Shown here piece by piece: positions 7,444 through 15,308 of a DNA stretch of 64,000 nt. The DNA lies in the IMG/VR virus record IMGVR_UViG_3300043446_004155, positions 18,625 through 82,624 of that record; one strand, given 5' to 3'. The notes under the pieces were generated by a model that was not told the origin of the DNA, searched no databases, and saw only the letters and a program-made list of their open reading frames with translations. The translations under genes were made by a program, and so were the position numbers. Position 1 is the first letter of the stretch. Each line of letters opens with the position of its first letter. The stretch comes from a virus.

Positions 7444-8223
7444 ATGTCATCGACGAGTTCGAACAAGCAACCCCTGTTTATTGACCGTCCGTTATTTGAC
7501 ACGGTCCGGGTTACTACGCAGACTGTTGGCAGTCAAGCCAGTAATACGATTTTCGTGCAGGGTGGCCAGGCTCCATCGATCCTGGTGGACATGGACGCTG
7601 CTCTTAGCGAAGACAATAACAATGGCGGTGTTGTTGATTCGATTACGATTGCACGTAACGACCGTTATCGAGATGCCGATTACACCGTCAATGCTTCAAC
7701 GTCTGGTACCGTTGTTGCATTGACGAGTGGGCAAGTCGTTTATATTCAATCTTCTGCGGTTCTTACCAATGGCACCGCAAGTGGCGTAGGTTACTACACC
7801 TATACCGGCTCGGGTACTTTAACCGGTGTCAATACTGCCTTGAATTATTCGGGTGCTATTGCAAGTGGTTTTCAATATCAAGGTGTCGCTTACGGGTATC
7901 AACCAGCCGTAACTTTTGTTTTCTATCAGACCCGTAATACGACCACTCCTATCCCAGCCAGTGGCGATTACCGTGTCCTGTTCGCCAAGACAGTCCCAGC
8001 TAACAGCGGCATTGTTGACTGCTCAGACGTGATGCCGCAATTGGCGATTCCGATGCCAACCGCAGGCAATACCAACGGTCTTGGTCCCAGCGCACCTCTC
8101 CGCAACAAGGGGATTTACCTGGAGCGCGGTGACCGTATTTATGTGGGTGTCTTTGCGGAAGGCCCCAACATTTCTGGTTATAACCCAGGCGCTCATGTGT
8201 ATGCACAAGGCGGATTCTTCTAA
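7444..8223 (+). CDS. Beta-rich structural protein (possible tail or spike component)
   Basis: 259 residues rich in Thr, Ser, Gly, Val and Asn with alternating hydrophobic strands and few charged residues, typical of phage tail, fibre or head-decoration beta folds. No catalytic motif is visible. It is followed after 6 nt by a 512-residue structural gene with a GTG start, so both are probably one unit. An AT-rich tract with TTAAAAT lies about 50 nt upstream. Confidence 0.55.
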   Translation: MSSTSSNKQPLFIDRPLFDTVRVTTQTVGSQASNTIFVQGGQAPSILVDMDAALSEDNNNGGVVDSITIARNDRYRDADYTVNASTSGTVVALTSGQVVYIQSSAVLTNGTASGVGYYTYTGSGTLTGVNTALNYSGAIASGFQYQGVAYGYQPAVTFVFYQTRNTTTPIPASGDYRVLFAKTVPANSGIVDCSDVMPQLAIPMPTAGNTNGLGPSAPLRNKGIYLERGDRIYVGVFAEGPNISGYNPGAHVYAQGGFF

Positions 8224-8229
8224 TGTGCT

Positions 8230-9768
8230 GTGACTAAATCAAAAGGTACGTTTGGATCCTTTGCGTCTTTCACTAAAGAAAAAGACAAGGGTCCATTTCG
8301 CTTGAAGCCGATCACAACCGAGTTCTCGAAGGGTTCGATCCCTGATTCCATAAGCACGGCCAATCGGGAATCAGCATGGTCCAGATGGCGTCGTGGCTAT
8401 GAGTTGGCCACGGCAACTTTTTACGATAACGATTTCACTTATCAATTTCAATATCAAATTCCTGTTCCTTCGGGAACTCCAAGTTCGGTAGCCAATCCAA
8501 ACCCTATTATTTCGGGTGCATTTGTTGGGTTCCCTACGACCAACAAAGAGCTCGGCATGCATTGGGCAGGTTGGCGTTACGCCGGTTCCATGAGAAGTGA
8601 TAAGTTAAAAGACCCCATTACAAACGACAGACTTTACATTGAATCAATTACACAGGACCAGAGCAACTGGTATGTAAAGCTTGCGGGTTCCTGGAGCGCA
8701 GCCAACCCACTTCCTCCTCCCTTTTATGTCGCCGTTCCAGGTGTGCCAGGAGGTTTAAAACCTTTAATTACTGAGATCCTGGAGGATCGCGTCATCACAA
8801 TTGATGGTGACATTATTGATAAAGATACAATTGACCCGACAACTCAAAAACGATATGGTTACGTTCAGGCTGTATTGACAGCCGTTAATCAAAACACAGG
8901 TATACTGACTTTCAAGAAAGCTGGTTCAGTGCAAGTGACACCGGACCAAGAATACTTAACTCCCTCTCCAGCTCAGTTTACCGTTGGGAGGTACTTAATT
9001 ACTGGCGCAAGATTCTGCTGTTCATGTCAAGATTTTACCCACAGGGATTATGCCTTCTTGACAAACCCTTCCGCTAAAGACAAGAAATTTTTTCCACGCA
9101 ATAACATTTCATCGGTTAAACCCGGACGTTATGAGGTCACAACACTGAGCGGAGTTGTTGATAACAATGCAATGAATCCGGCTACCGTCAATAGACAGAT
9201 GGATGTTTATGCACCTTCTGGATACAGCGTACCGTTTTCTTTATCCACTTCAACAACAATTGATAACAACGCCACTCGAGATAATGTTGGCGTTTATCGT
9301 GAATTTGGTGCAACGTATTTAAGAAGTACTTCGAACCCTGCAATCCCTGGATCAAAAGCAGAAGGGATGCCACTCTACGATGACTACACATCTGAACAAG
9401 GTGTTATCACGGCAATCACAGATAACTGGACGCCGTTATTAGATGAGATGCGTTATTGCAAACATATTTACGCACTTAAATTCAAAGACAATACGTTCCC
9501 TCCTGAGCCTTCTGATTTTCCTGTTCAAATCGGAAGCATGGCTGCGTGGGAACAAAAGCTAGTCGAAAATACCGAAAACGAACAGAAGGAAGCAGCATCA
9601 TTTGTGATGACCATGAGATCTCTTGCAGATATGGACGTTCCTCCATACAACTGCCAAAGCCCGATGATGATGCCAATGATGCAAAAACTATTTAATGTTC
9701 CTGCTGACTTTATCGTGATGCAAGGTTTTACCATGTTTGATAAAGACGGGAAACCATATAAGCCTTGA
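8230..9768 (+). CDS. Large structural protein with Cys-x-Cys motif
   Basis: GTG start six nt after the previous stop. The 512-residue protein contains RFCCSCQDFTHRDYAFL (about residues 258-274), a CxC-x(5)-H arrangement that could bind a metal, and a Met-rich C-terminus (about 470-490). The rest is mixed beta/coil with many aromatic residues. I associate this Cys motif with large structural proteins of cyanophages, though only from memory. A 35-bp stretch of this gene (8660-8694) is repeated exactly at 40572-40606. Confidence 0.55.
   Translation: MTKSKGTFGSFASFTKEKDKGPFRLKPITTEFSKGSIPDSISTANRESAWSRWRRGYELATATFYDNDFTYQFQYQIPVPSGTPSSVANPNPIISGAFVGFPTTNKELGMHWAGWRYAGSMRSDKLKDPITNDRLYIESITQDQSNWYVKLAGSWSAANPLPPPFYVAVPGVPGGLKPLITEILEDRVITIDGDIIDKDTIDPTTQKRYGYVQAVLTAVNQNTGILTFKKAGSVQVTPDQEYLTPSPAQFTVGRYLITGARFCCSCQDFTHRDYAFLTNPSAKDKKFFPRNNISSVKPGRYEVTTLSGVVDNNAMNPATVNRQMDVYAPSGYSVPFSLSTSTTIDNNATRDNVGVYREFGATYLRSTSNPAIPGSKAEGMPLYDDYTSEQGVITAITDNWTPLLDEMRYCKHIYALKFKDNTFPPEPSDFPVQIGSMAAWEQKLVENTENEQKEAASFVMTMRSLADMDVPPYNCQSPMMMPMMQKLFNVPADFIVMQGFTMFDKDGKPYKP
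8660..8694 (+). repeat. 35-bp exact direct repeat, copy 1
   Basis: Identical over 35 nt to 40572-40606. Here it is internal coding sequence encoding QSNWYVKLAGSW, which looks like original context. Flanking bases differ on both sides. Confidence 0.95.
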
Positions 9769-9797
9769 CATAATTCTTAATAAGGTATACTTATGTT

Positions 9798-9873
9798 AAG
9801 TCTCACGAGACTTATTAGGAATTCCTTAAGAAATCGCGCCCCGTGACGTACCATTCCTAGGTTCTGGTCACGG
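9798..9873 (+). promoter_or_regulatory. Two hairpins in the gap before the integrase-like gene
   Basis: AAGTCTC/GAGACTT (9798-9813) and CCGTGAC/GTCACGG (9841-9847 with 9867-9873, plus an inner ACC/GGT) form two strong stems in a 119-nt gap. The second ends 14 nt before the next start. Neither has a T tract, so a regulatory leader or RNA-processing site is more likely than a terminator. Confidence 0.45.
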
Positions 9874-9887
9874 AGACTGTTTTAACC

Positions 9888-10310
9888 ATGACTCAGCCCA
9901 TCCCTGTTGACCAGAGGATTGTTGACGAGTTTTTTCAGTTGAGCTCCCAGCGTGCCCACAAGGGAGTTGCCTGGTTGTTTGGTATGATTGCAACTTATGG
10001 CGTTAAGCCAGAAGAACTTTCTTCCTTTGACTGGGGACCGGAGAGCACGTTGATCGTGACCAACAAAAAACGTCCGATCCGCCCGCTGCACCCACAGTGG
10101 GTCTTTCTATTTGACCTACAGAAAAAACGGCCTTGCGAAATGCAAGACCGTCTACCCATCCTTTCGTCGAGTCTATACAGGCTGATGGCTCACCAGGTCA
10201 TCAGCGTTAACATCACAGATTTACTGTTGGCTCATAGGCTACGGAAACAACACTACAAGCAAATCAAGCAACAGCAGCAAGCTTCTCCTGCTTACGCAGG
10301 TGCTTTCTGA
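9888..10310 (+). CDS. Tyrosine-recombinase-like protein, truncated
   Basis: Residues about 25-80 (HKGVAWLFGMIATYGVKPEE then LSSFDW, a beta-hairpin and RPIRPLHPQW) resemble the start of an integrase catalytic domain: the helix-L-x-YG-x-RPxEL stretch followed by the beta sheet. The place of the first catalytic Arg is taken by Lys (GVKPEEL), and the later H-x-x-R and Tyr box are absent in the 140 residues. It is therefore a remnant or a repurposed DNA-binding relative, not an obvious active integrase. An excisionase-like gene overlaps its 3' end on the opposite strand. Confidence 0.5.
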   Translation: MTQPIPVDQRIVDEFFQLSSQRAHKGVAWLFGMIATYGVKPEELSSFDWGPESTLIVTNKKRPIRPLHPQWVFLFDLQKKRPCEMQDRLPILSSSLYRLMAHQVISVNITDLLLAHRLRKQHYKQIKQQQQASPAYAGAF

Positions 10311-10482
10311 CTGCTTCCACATTCCAGCGGTAACCATCCCTGGAACGAGTCTCCGGGAATGCGGCGAAATGGGGACCGAGCTTTAGCGTGCCATTGTCCC
10401 GCATGCGGAAGAGTTCCTTGCGGTCAATACCGAGGAGTTCTTCGGCGCGGGTAACGGAGACCCAGCCTGTGTTTTGAGCCAT
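10264..10482 (-). CDS. Excisionase/MerR-like helix-turn-helix protein
   Basis: 72 residues with a winged-helix excisionase pattern: WVSVTRAEELLGIDRKELFR (residues 7-26), then a wing (GPHFAAFPETRSRDGYRWNV) and a C-terminal helix (EAVRKHLRKQ). Such proteins bend DNA in recombination directionality complexes or act as small regulators. It converges on and overlaps the integrase-like gene by 47 nt. GTAACGG occurs near its end, in its upstream region and before the next gene, and could be an operator. Confidence 0.7.
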   Translation of the reverse strand: MAQNTGWVSVTRAEELLGIDRKELFRMRDNGTLKLGPHFAAFPETRSRDGYRWNVEAVRKHLRKQEKLAAVA

Positions 10483-10622
10483 GACTTAGGCGTCAGGGTG
10501 AACAACTCTCGTACGGTAACGGTTTAGAGCCTTGGGTCAAGGGCATTCATACTTTTTTAATGCTCGCATGAAGAACTGTAAAGCTTAAGGAAATTAAAAT
10601 AAGGTAACGGCAACTAAAGAGC

Positions 10623-11117
10623 ATGTATTACAGCGAGCATGAGCCCATTGCCCTTCTCGTTGAAATCACGCCAAAGTTAGCAAAGAAACGTTTTAGGGAT
10701 GAGATCTATAAGTCCTGGAACCACAAATGCGCTTATTGTGGAGACGATGCAACAAGCTTGGACCATGTGATTCCGCGTCATAAATCAGGTGAGACAACTC
10801 GCAAAAATTTAGTGCCAGCCTGCAGGCGCTGCAATGCTTCCAAGGCATCTTACAAGTTACACGAGTGGTACTTAAATCAAGATTTCTTTTCTAAAGCTAG
10901 GCTCAATAGAATTGAGAGATGGATTGATCAGAATCCTTTCCAGGTATTGCATTGGGAAGAAGAAACAGATTCATCATTAGTACGAGTTAATTATGTCGGA
11001 CAAACCAAGGAAAGCTGTGGCTGCTGCCAAGCGATACCAGAAGGACAAGATGAAATGCAACTCGCCGCAGCGTACCCCCGGTCACAAGACCAAATCTCAT
11101 ATTGTCAAAGCTTGTGA
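10623..11117 (+). CDS. HNH endonuclease
   Basis: A classical zinc-stabilised HNH: CAYC (about residues 36-39), LDHVIPRHKSGETTRKNLVP (about 46-65) with the catalytic His in DHV and Asn in KNL, then CRRCNASK (about 67-74). The C-terminal 40 residues are in another frame relative to the overlapping basic gene and look like read-through, so the functional part probably ends near residue 125. It could be a free-standing homing-type nuclease or part of DNA processing. Confidence 0.8.
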   Translation: MYYSEHEPIALLVEITPKLAKKRFRDEIYKSWNHKCAYCGDDATSLDHVIPRHKSGETTRKNLVPACRRCNASKASYKLHEWYLNQDFFSKARLNRIERWIDQNPFQVLHWEEETDSSLVRVNYVGQTKESCGCCQAIPEGQDEMQLAAAYPRSQDQISYCQSL

Positions 11118-11295
11118 AGGAGGTGAGGAGAAGATCATTCGCTTTGGACAGCAAGGCGTAGAAGGCGCCGGCAAGAACCCCAAAACAGAAAAGGACAAAG
11201 CCCGCAAGAAGTCGTATTATGCACGACATAATGCCCAGGATCCCAATCCTGACAAGATGTCTGCACGGTACTGGAGTCATAAAACGAAATGGTAA
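10993..11295 (+). CDS. Highly basic small protein (100 aa)
   Basis: Lys/Arg-rich throughout, with the conserved-looking core KIIRFGQQGVEGAGKNP and KSYYARHNAQDPNPDKMSAR and a terminal YWSHKTKW. Proteins of this look are common in aquatic phages. The charge suggests binding to DNA or RNA, perhaps packaged with the genome. It overlaps the 3' end of the HNH gene by 125 nt in another frame. Confidence 0.65.
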   Translation: MSDKPRKAVAAAKRYQKDKMKCNSPQRTPGHKTKSHIVKACEGGEEKIIRFGQQGVEGAGKNPKTEKDKARKKSYYARHNAQDPNPDKMSARYWSHKTKW

Positions 11296-11407
11296 ATAGC
11301 GTCAAGTGGTATAATGTTCGATGGGTCACTCCTAAGGAACAATCCAACAACAGGCGTGCCAGGAACTCAGTTTGCCGCTAAACTGCGTGGGCTGATTTCT
11401 TTCCAGC

Positions 11408-11533
11408 ATGGCAAAACCCAAATCCTCCGGCTCCATCAAAATTCAATCCAAGCCCAAAAAAACTCGTCAGGGACAGGGAATGAATTCACTTCCTAATCAC
11501 GGACGTAAACAACGTCGCGGTCAAGGGAAGTAA
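11408..11533 (+). CDS. 41-aa basic mini-protein
   Basis: MAKPKSSGSIKIQSKPKKTR is followed by QGQGMNSLPNHGRKQRRGQGK. I recall similar short KTRQG proteins in marine and freshwater phages; function unknown, nucleic-acid binding is likely from charge. Chosen over the longer overlapping frame beginning at 11314, which has no recognisable composition. No Shine-Dalgarno is visible. Confidence 0.6.
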   Translation: MAKPKSSGSIKIQSKPKKTRQGQGMNSLPNHGRKQRRGQGK

Positions 11534-11548
11534 TTATTTGTGTATATT

Positions 11549-11569
11549 GGGGGTAATTAAGTTACCCCC
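11549..11569 (+). promoter_or_regulatory. Perfect hairpin directly abutting the lysozyme start codon
   Basis: GGGGGTAA and TTACCCCC form a perfect 8-bp stem with loop TTAAG, and the stem's last base is immediately followed by ATG at 11570. There is no free Shine-Dalgarno, so the hairpin would have to open, or ribosomes must initiate at its edge. Confidence 0.6.
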
Positions 11570-12235
11570 ATGTCTGATTTTTCTGCTGCAATTGAACTAA
11601 TCAGAAAATACGAAGGGTATAACGAGAAGGCTTACCCAGATCCAACCACTGGTGCCGAGCCGTACACCATTGGTTATGGCACCCAGTTTTATCCGGACGG
11701 CTCTCCAGTCAGGCGCGGACATCTTTGCACAAAACGCAAAGCTCTGGAGTACCTGTACCACGAATTAGAAGTCCTTGATACAGAGCTAAAGAAACTAAAT
11801 CTTGGCCTTGATGATTCAATGCATCAAGCTTTGCTTTCGTTTTGTCATTCCGTAGGCTGGAGCTCCTTCCTGTACAGCAATATCATCGATTGCCTAGAAC
11901 GAGAAGACTGGCGTGGTGCAAGCCAAGAGATTCCCAAATGGGTCTTTGATCAAGACCATAAGATGGTTGGCGCCCTTTTGCACCGCCGCCAGGAAGAGGT
12001 AGCGCTGTTCTTGCGTCAGGCCAATGACAACCCCTGGATCTCTGCAGAGATTCTCTTGACGGCTTTCCGTAATTACAGCGCAGCTGCCCACCAGGTACGT
12101 GCAATCCGCATCCTTGAGGAATCCATCAATCCTTACACCTTGTCTGAATTTGCTAATAACTACAGGATTGACGAAGACCCCTGGTGCGCCTCAGAGTACG
12201 AGGATTTCGATCCTCAAGGCATCTGTGACATTTAG
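11570..12235 (+). CDS. GH24 phage-type lysozyme
   Basis: The N-terminal 150 residues match the T4/P22 lysozyme fold. The catalytic Glu is E15 in RKYEGYNEKAYPD, with Asp at D24 nine residues later and the catalytic-cleft strand TIGYGT (33-38) after a small insertion. It hydrolyses the MurNAc-GlcNAc bond. About 70 extra C-terminal residues (from NPWISAEILL) form a helical, acidic domain that may bind the wall. No signal peptide is present, so a holin would be needed if it acts in lysis. Confidence 0.9.
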   Translation: MSDFSAAIELIRKYEGYNEKAYPDPTTGAEPYTIGYGTQFYPDGSPVRRGHLCTKRKALEYLYHELEVLDTELKKLNLGLDDSMHQALLSFCHSVGWSSFLYSNIIDCLEREDWRGASQEIPKWVFDQDHKMVGALLHRRQEEVALFLRQANDNPWISAEILLTAFRNYSAAAHQVRAIRILEESINPYTLSEFANNYRIDEDPWCASEYEDFDPQGICDI

Positions 12236-12259
12236 CCCTAGAATAGTTCTAATTGAAGT

Positions 12260-12559
12260 ATGAAACCAGGAATGGACAGATCGGTTGAACCTCACCAATT
12301 TGAGCTTCCTTTAGAGCTTCAATTCTCGATGCGCAAGGCCGAGCTACAGGCTCAGGAGATGACGTGGGATCAGCTTTATTCCGCACTTCTGAATTTGTAC
12401 CACCAACGCCTGATGGAGTGGTATGCGGTTAAATCATTGATGGCCGATGAGAATGTCAATATCGAGTTTGACATCCCCACCGACCTTGAATTAGCAGAAC
12501 TTGCCGCCGCATGCATTTACGACGACGAGGATGATGACGACGAACTTCAGCCGTTCTGA
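12260..12559 (+). CDS. nblA: NblA-like phycobilisome degradation protein with acidic tail
   Basis: Residues 14-63 follow the NblA pattern: FELPLELQFSMRKAELQAQE, an amphipathic helix, then ALLNLYHQRLMEWYAVKSLM. NblA dimers tether the phycobilisome to the Clp protease, causing antenna breakdown. The protein is 99 residues against about 55-65 for typical NblA; the extra C-terminus (DYDDEDDDDE-type acidic run, about 87-95) is unusual. Cyanophage nblA genes are known, for example in Microcystis phage Ma-LMM01. A TAGAA/TTCTA hairpin lies 8 nt upstream of the ATG. The 3' end overlaps the convergent DUF3310 gene. Confidence 0.8.
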   Translation: MKPGMDRSVEPHQFELPLELQFSMRKAELQAQEMTWDQLYSALLNLYHQRLMEWYAVKSLMADENVNIEFDIPTDLELAELAAACIYDDEDDDDELQPF

Positions 12560-12837
12560 GCTTCGTCAAATTGAATGAGGCGATCCAAGTACCACTGAGC
12601 TTTTTTCAGGGACTTTGTACCGCCTTTCAGTCGTTCACGCCATCCATATTTCATCAAATTGCCTTTGCAGTAACCACGGAATTCTTCCGGAGTTAACGAA
12701 GCCTCAATAGCTTCAATGCACTCAATTTCACCATCGGTGTAGTGCGGAGGATGGTTCACCTCGTCTGGTTGAACCACAGGTGCTTCTTCCTTGACAGCCC
12801 AAGGTACCGGGCAGACGCCGTCTTTACATTCCATCTT
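12547..12837 (-). CDS. DUF3310 (SaV-like) protein
   Basis: The core EVNHPPHYTDGEIECIEAIE then GYCKGNLMKYGWRERLKGG and LKKAQWYLDRLI is the DUF3310 signature, a small phage family often found with nucleotide-metabolism genes. I chose the internal ATG (MECKDGVCPVPW) because the frame upstream of it is Gly/Ser-rich, overlaps a better-looking gene and would add 73 atypical residues; an extended start at 13056 is possible. Dcd lies nearby. Confidence 0.75.
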   Translation of the reverse strand, partial: KMECKDGVCPVPWAVKEEAPVVQPDEVNHPPHYTDGEIECIEAIEASLTPEEFRGYCKGNLMKYGWRERLKGGTKSLKKAQWYLDRLIQFDEAQNG

Positions 12838-12854
12838 GAGAGTATCGTCAGTTT

Positions 12855-13211
12855 CTACCGGAGCAAACCACGCCTTTTCTGGGACAGAAGCAGTTCTTCC
12901 TCCGGAGCCATTCCCAAGTCCAGCACTAAGGTCTTTGGTCGTGGAGATGAAGCTGGGTACATCTCCACTGCTTCCTCCATCGATGGGATATAACCCGTCA
13001 TTCCAGGCCGTGCCCCCTCGAGTTCCAGTGGATTCCTCTCCAGTCCCTCTTCGCATAACGTCAAGCCGCGATTGTACTGGTCATATAATGGCACATCATT
13101 TTCTTCATTGTCGAGATCAGTGCCAAATGTTGCCTGATTCAGACAACGGCACATGACTTCATCAATGATGCTTTGACCGAGACCGTCGCGGTAATCAGCA
13201 GGGCTATGCAT
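12855..13211 (-). CDS. Hypothetical acidic protein (118 aa)
   Basis: Starts MHSPADYRDGLGQSIIDEVM, then CRCLNQATFGTDLDNEENDV. The composition is acidic and ordered, unlike the competing frame over the same bases. It ends 17 nt before the DUF3310 start, consistent with an operon. No domain is recognised. Confidence 0.5.
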   Translation of the reverse strand: MHSPADYRDGLGQSIIDEVMCRCLNQATFGTDLDNEENDVPLYDQYNRGLTLCEEGLERNPLELEGARPGMTGYIPSMEEAVEMYPASSPRPKTLVLDLGMAPEEELLLSQKRRGLLR

Positions 13212-13252
13212 GGAAATATCCTGGCCTAAATTGCCTCGATTACAATATTAAC

Positions 13253-13714
13253 ATGGCAAGATTCTATAACCCACGTCGAGAAAATATCGACCAACCGGTG
13301 GATACACCAGTTGGTTACAAAGGTCGGCTTGAGTACGACCCACGCCATGATTCTGGTTCTTCTGGTGGTGAAGTCAGTGACCTTACGCCGGAACGTCAAT
13401 ATGACGTTGACTTACGTCGACTAGATCGAGAGGAGCGCGATACAGCTGCAGCCGCTGATACCGCCAACGTTATTCAGCAGGGTCGTGTTTCGCGTTACCT
13501 CAATGCAGCACGTTTGGCCGAGAAGTATAAATCTCAGGCCGATACAAAGTATCCAATCATTGGTAATTCCGTGGGACGTTATCCATCAGGCCGACAGGGT
13601 GTTGTTCTACCAAGCTTGGGTGATGCTCCAGGGGCTCGTGGAAGTGTCAACTATCCCAACAAGCCCCAGCCGCGTACAGGCCGTGCTTACAACTGGCTTG
13701 ATTCCTTTGCTTGA
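13253..13714 (+). CDS. Hypothetical Arg/Asp-rich protein (153 aa)
   Basis: A polar protein with an N-terminal Arg/Tyr/Pro-rich segment, a charged helical middle (about residues 42-95, rich in Arg, Asp and Ala) and a Gly/Pro/Arg-rich C-terminus. It resembles low-complexity internal virion proteins elsewhere in the window (for example the products beginning at 5636 and 39399). Its stop is immediately followed by the stop of the convergent dCTP deaminase gene. Confidence 0.55.
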   Translation: MARFYNPRRENIDQPVDTPVGYKGRLEYDPRHDSGSSGGEVSDLTPERQYDVDLRRLDREERDTAAAADTANVIQQGRVSRYLNAARLAEKYKSQADTKYPIIGNSVGRYPSGRQGVVLPSLGDAPGARGSVNYPNKPQPRTGRAYNWLDSFA

Positions 13715-14302
13715 TCAGACCTTACTGAAGACAACTTCAGGGGCTTGATTCTGGTATTTACCCTTGCGGTCCTGGTAGCTAACTTCGCATGGGTTACCGC
13801 GATAGAAGAGGAGTTGGGTCACACCTTCATCTGCGTAAATACGGTTGAACAGTCCCGTGCAGTTACTGATTTCAAGCGTCAGGTAACCTTCCCAGCCACT
13901 CTCAGCAGGAGTGATATTAACCAGGATTCCCGATCGGGCATACGTAGATTTGCCAACGGCAACGACAGTCACATCACGGGGGAGCTTGAGTCGCTCTCGT
14001 GCCACACCCAGGCAATACCCGTAGGGAGGAAGCAGGAAGTATTTGCCCTTCTCGTCTTCCAGCAATTCGGCATTAGTTAGGATCTCTGGCTTGAAATCCT
14101 TTGGATCGCATTCACCCTCTGAGATGCGTCCAAAAATAAGACATTGCTCCGGCGATAAACGAATGTCGTACCCATAAGAGCTCAGTCCATAGCTGAGAAT
14201 ACGGCGGCCATCTTCTTTGCTGACGAGGCGATCCTGGAACGGAACGATCATCTCCTCATCTTCCGCCAGCTGACGGATTTCCTTATCGCAGAGAACGCTC
14301 AT
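13715..14302 (-). CDS. dcd: dCTP deaminase
   Basis: 195 residues matching Dcd from end to end: SYGLSSYGYDIRLSP near residue 37, GKSTYARSGILVNITPAESG carrying the catalytic Glu (ITPAESGWEG), LTLEISNCTG, and the C-terminal lid YADEGVTQLLFYRG with CEVSYQDRKGKYQNQ. It deaminates dCTP to dUTP, feeding dTMP synthesis. ThyX in the right arm would methylate dUMP; a dUTPase was not seen here. Confidence 0.95.
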   Translation of the reverse strand: MSVLCDKEIRQLAEDEEMIVPFQDRLVSKEDGRRILSYGLSSYGYDIRLSPEQCLIFGRISEGECDPKDFKPEILTNAELLEDEKGKYFLLPPYGYCLGVARERLKLPRDVTVVAVGKSTYARSGILVNITPAESGWEGYLTLEISNCTGLFNRIYADEGVTQLLFYRGNPCEVSYQDRKGKYQNQAPEVVFSKV

Positions 14303-14334
14303 AGACCCTTTAAAGCTTTTTCAATATAGATCAT

Positions 14335-14922
14335 TTAGCAAAGAACACGCCCTTTTTCAGCGTAAATGTCGATAAATTTCTGGGTTGCTTCACCGACATT
14401 GTCCTTGGGTTGCAGATAAACCAAGAATGAAGTACAGGTGTTGTGTTTCTTGATTCCTTCGTTTGTTCGTGCAACAAGCGTTGGTACAGTACGGAGAATG
14501 CACACAGGAAAATCAAAGAGACGCTGCTCGTACCTAAACATATCGGGGCAGTTGGAGAAATAAAGTCCTTCCTCAATCTCGTTGTGGTACCAAGCTTTGA
14601 AAAGACGCCGAAACCAAACGGCATGGGACGATGTCAAAGTCGCAGAGCATGCCCTGGTCATTTTCCACCGCTCGTTCTTCTTATCCCAAAAGTACGTTCC
14701 GCTGGGTGGGAATAAGTAAACTTTGCCGAACCATTCTTGATCGTTCAGTCCATCATCCGTAGGTGTAAAGAAGTTTTTTGCGTTGATGTATTCATTGGCA
14801 AAAGCAGAGCTGGCTACATCAAGGTCGATGTGACCCATTAGGCCGTGCGCTGCTGCAACGAGATCTGCATTAGTCACAAGCTCCAGATCTTCACGGCGCA
14901 TGCCGCTTTTTGTAATTGCCAT
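14335..14922 (-). CDS. Dam-like phage DNA N6-adenine methyltransferase with altered motif
   Basis: The pattern DLDVASSAFANEYINAKNFF (about residues 33-52) followed by TPTDDGLNDQEWFGKVYLFP (53-72) matches the phage Dam/DNMT family, where the motif is normally (D/N)PPY. Here it reads FPPSGTYF: the acidic or amide residue is Phe and the Tyr is displaced. It may therefore have lost catalysis, or use Tyr further along. The last codon region overlaps nothing; the start shares one base with the upstream gene's stop. Confidence 0.6.
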   Translation of the reverse strand: MAITKSGMRREDLELVTNADLVAAAHGLMGHIDLDVASSAFANEYINAKNFFTPTDDGLNDQEWFGKVYLFPPSGTYFWDKKNERWKMTRACSATLTSSHAVWFRRLFKAWYHNEIEEGLYFSNCPDMFRYEQRLFDFPVCILRTVPTLVARTNEGIKKHNTCTSFLVYLQPKDNVGEATQKFIDIYAEKGRVLC

Positions 14923-15308
14923 TACGAGTTGGTTGCTTTGTTGTAATCCACTTCAAAATATCGAATGCCCTCGTCATCATTAATGACGTATCCAGCTTTT
15001 TCAGTTGGATCAATTTTTTGTGCTGCAGAGAGAATACGACGGAAGCTCTCGGCTAAATCACCGTCATTTGCCCGTTCACACTCCTCTTGTGCTGAGTGAA
15101 TTTCTTTAAGTGTCCAGAAGAACATCGAGCGTTCTTTGTTCCTTGGCTGGAACACCATCACGCCAGGCCCCTCTGCATCCCACATTTTGCAGTAATGTTC
15201 GCCCATGTCACCAAGGATTAAACGCACTGTGGCATCCAGCATGCGGACCTTGGTATCGTCCATGTCAGGACCGATGGCCTGAGCAATTAATTTCTCGCGC
15301 CTATTCAT
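14922..15308 (-). CDS. Hypothetical protein (128 aa)
   Basis: A soluble, mixed-charge protein (MNRREKLIAQAIGPDMDDTK start). It has an aromatic patch around VMVFQPRNKERSMFFWTLKE and an acidic C-terminus. No family recognised. It overlaps the gene upstream by 8 nt and the Dam-like gene downstream by one nt, so the four leftward genes here form one translationally coupled unit. Confidence 0.6.
   Translation of the reverse strand: MNRREKLIAQAIGPDMDDTKVRMLDATVRLILGDMGEHYCKMWDAEGPGVMVFQPRNKERSMFFWTLKEIHSAQEECERANDGDLAESFRRILSAAQKIDPTEKAGYVINDDEGIRYFEVDYNKATNS

Noticed and set aside
11314-11496. 60-codon ORF overlapping the 41-aa basic gene
   Set aside because: No ordered composition and conflicts with a recognisable basic mini-protein in another frame.
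12838-13056. N-terminal extension of the DUF3310 gene
   Set aside because: Gly/Ser/Thr-rich shadow of the 118-aa gene; a start at 12837 follows that gene's stop neatly.
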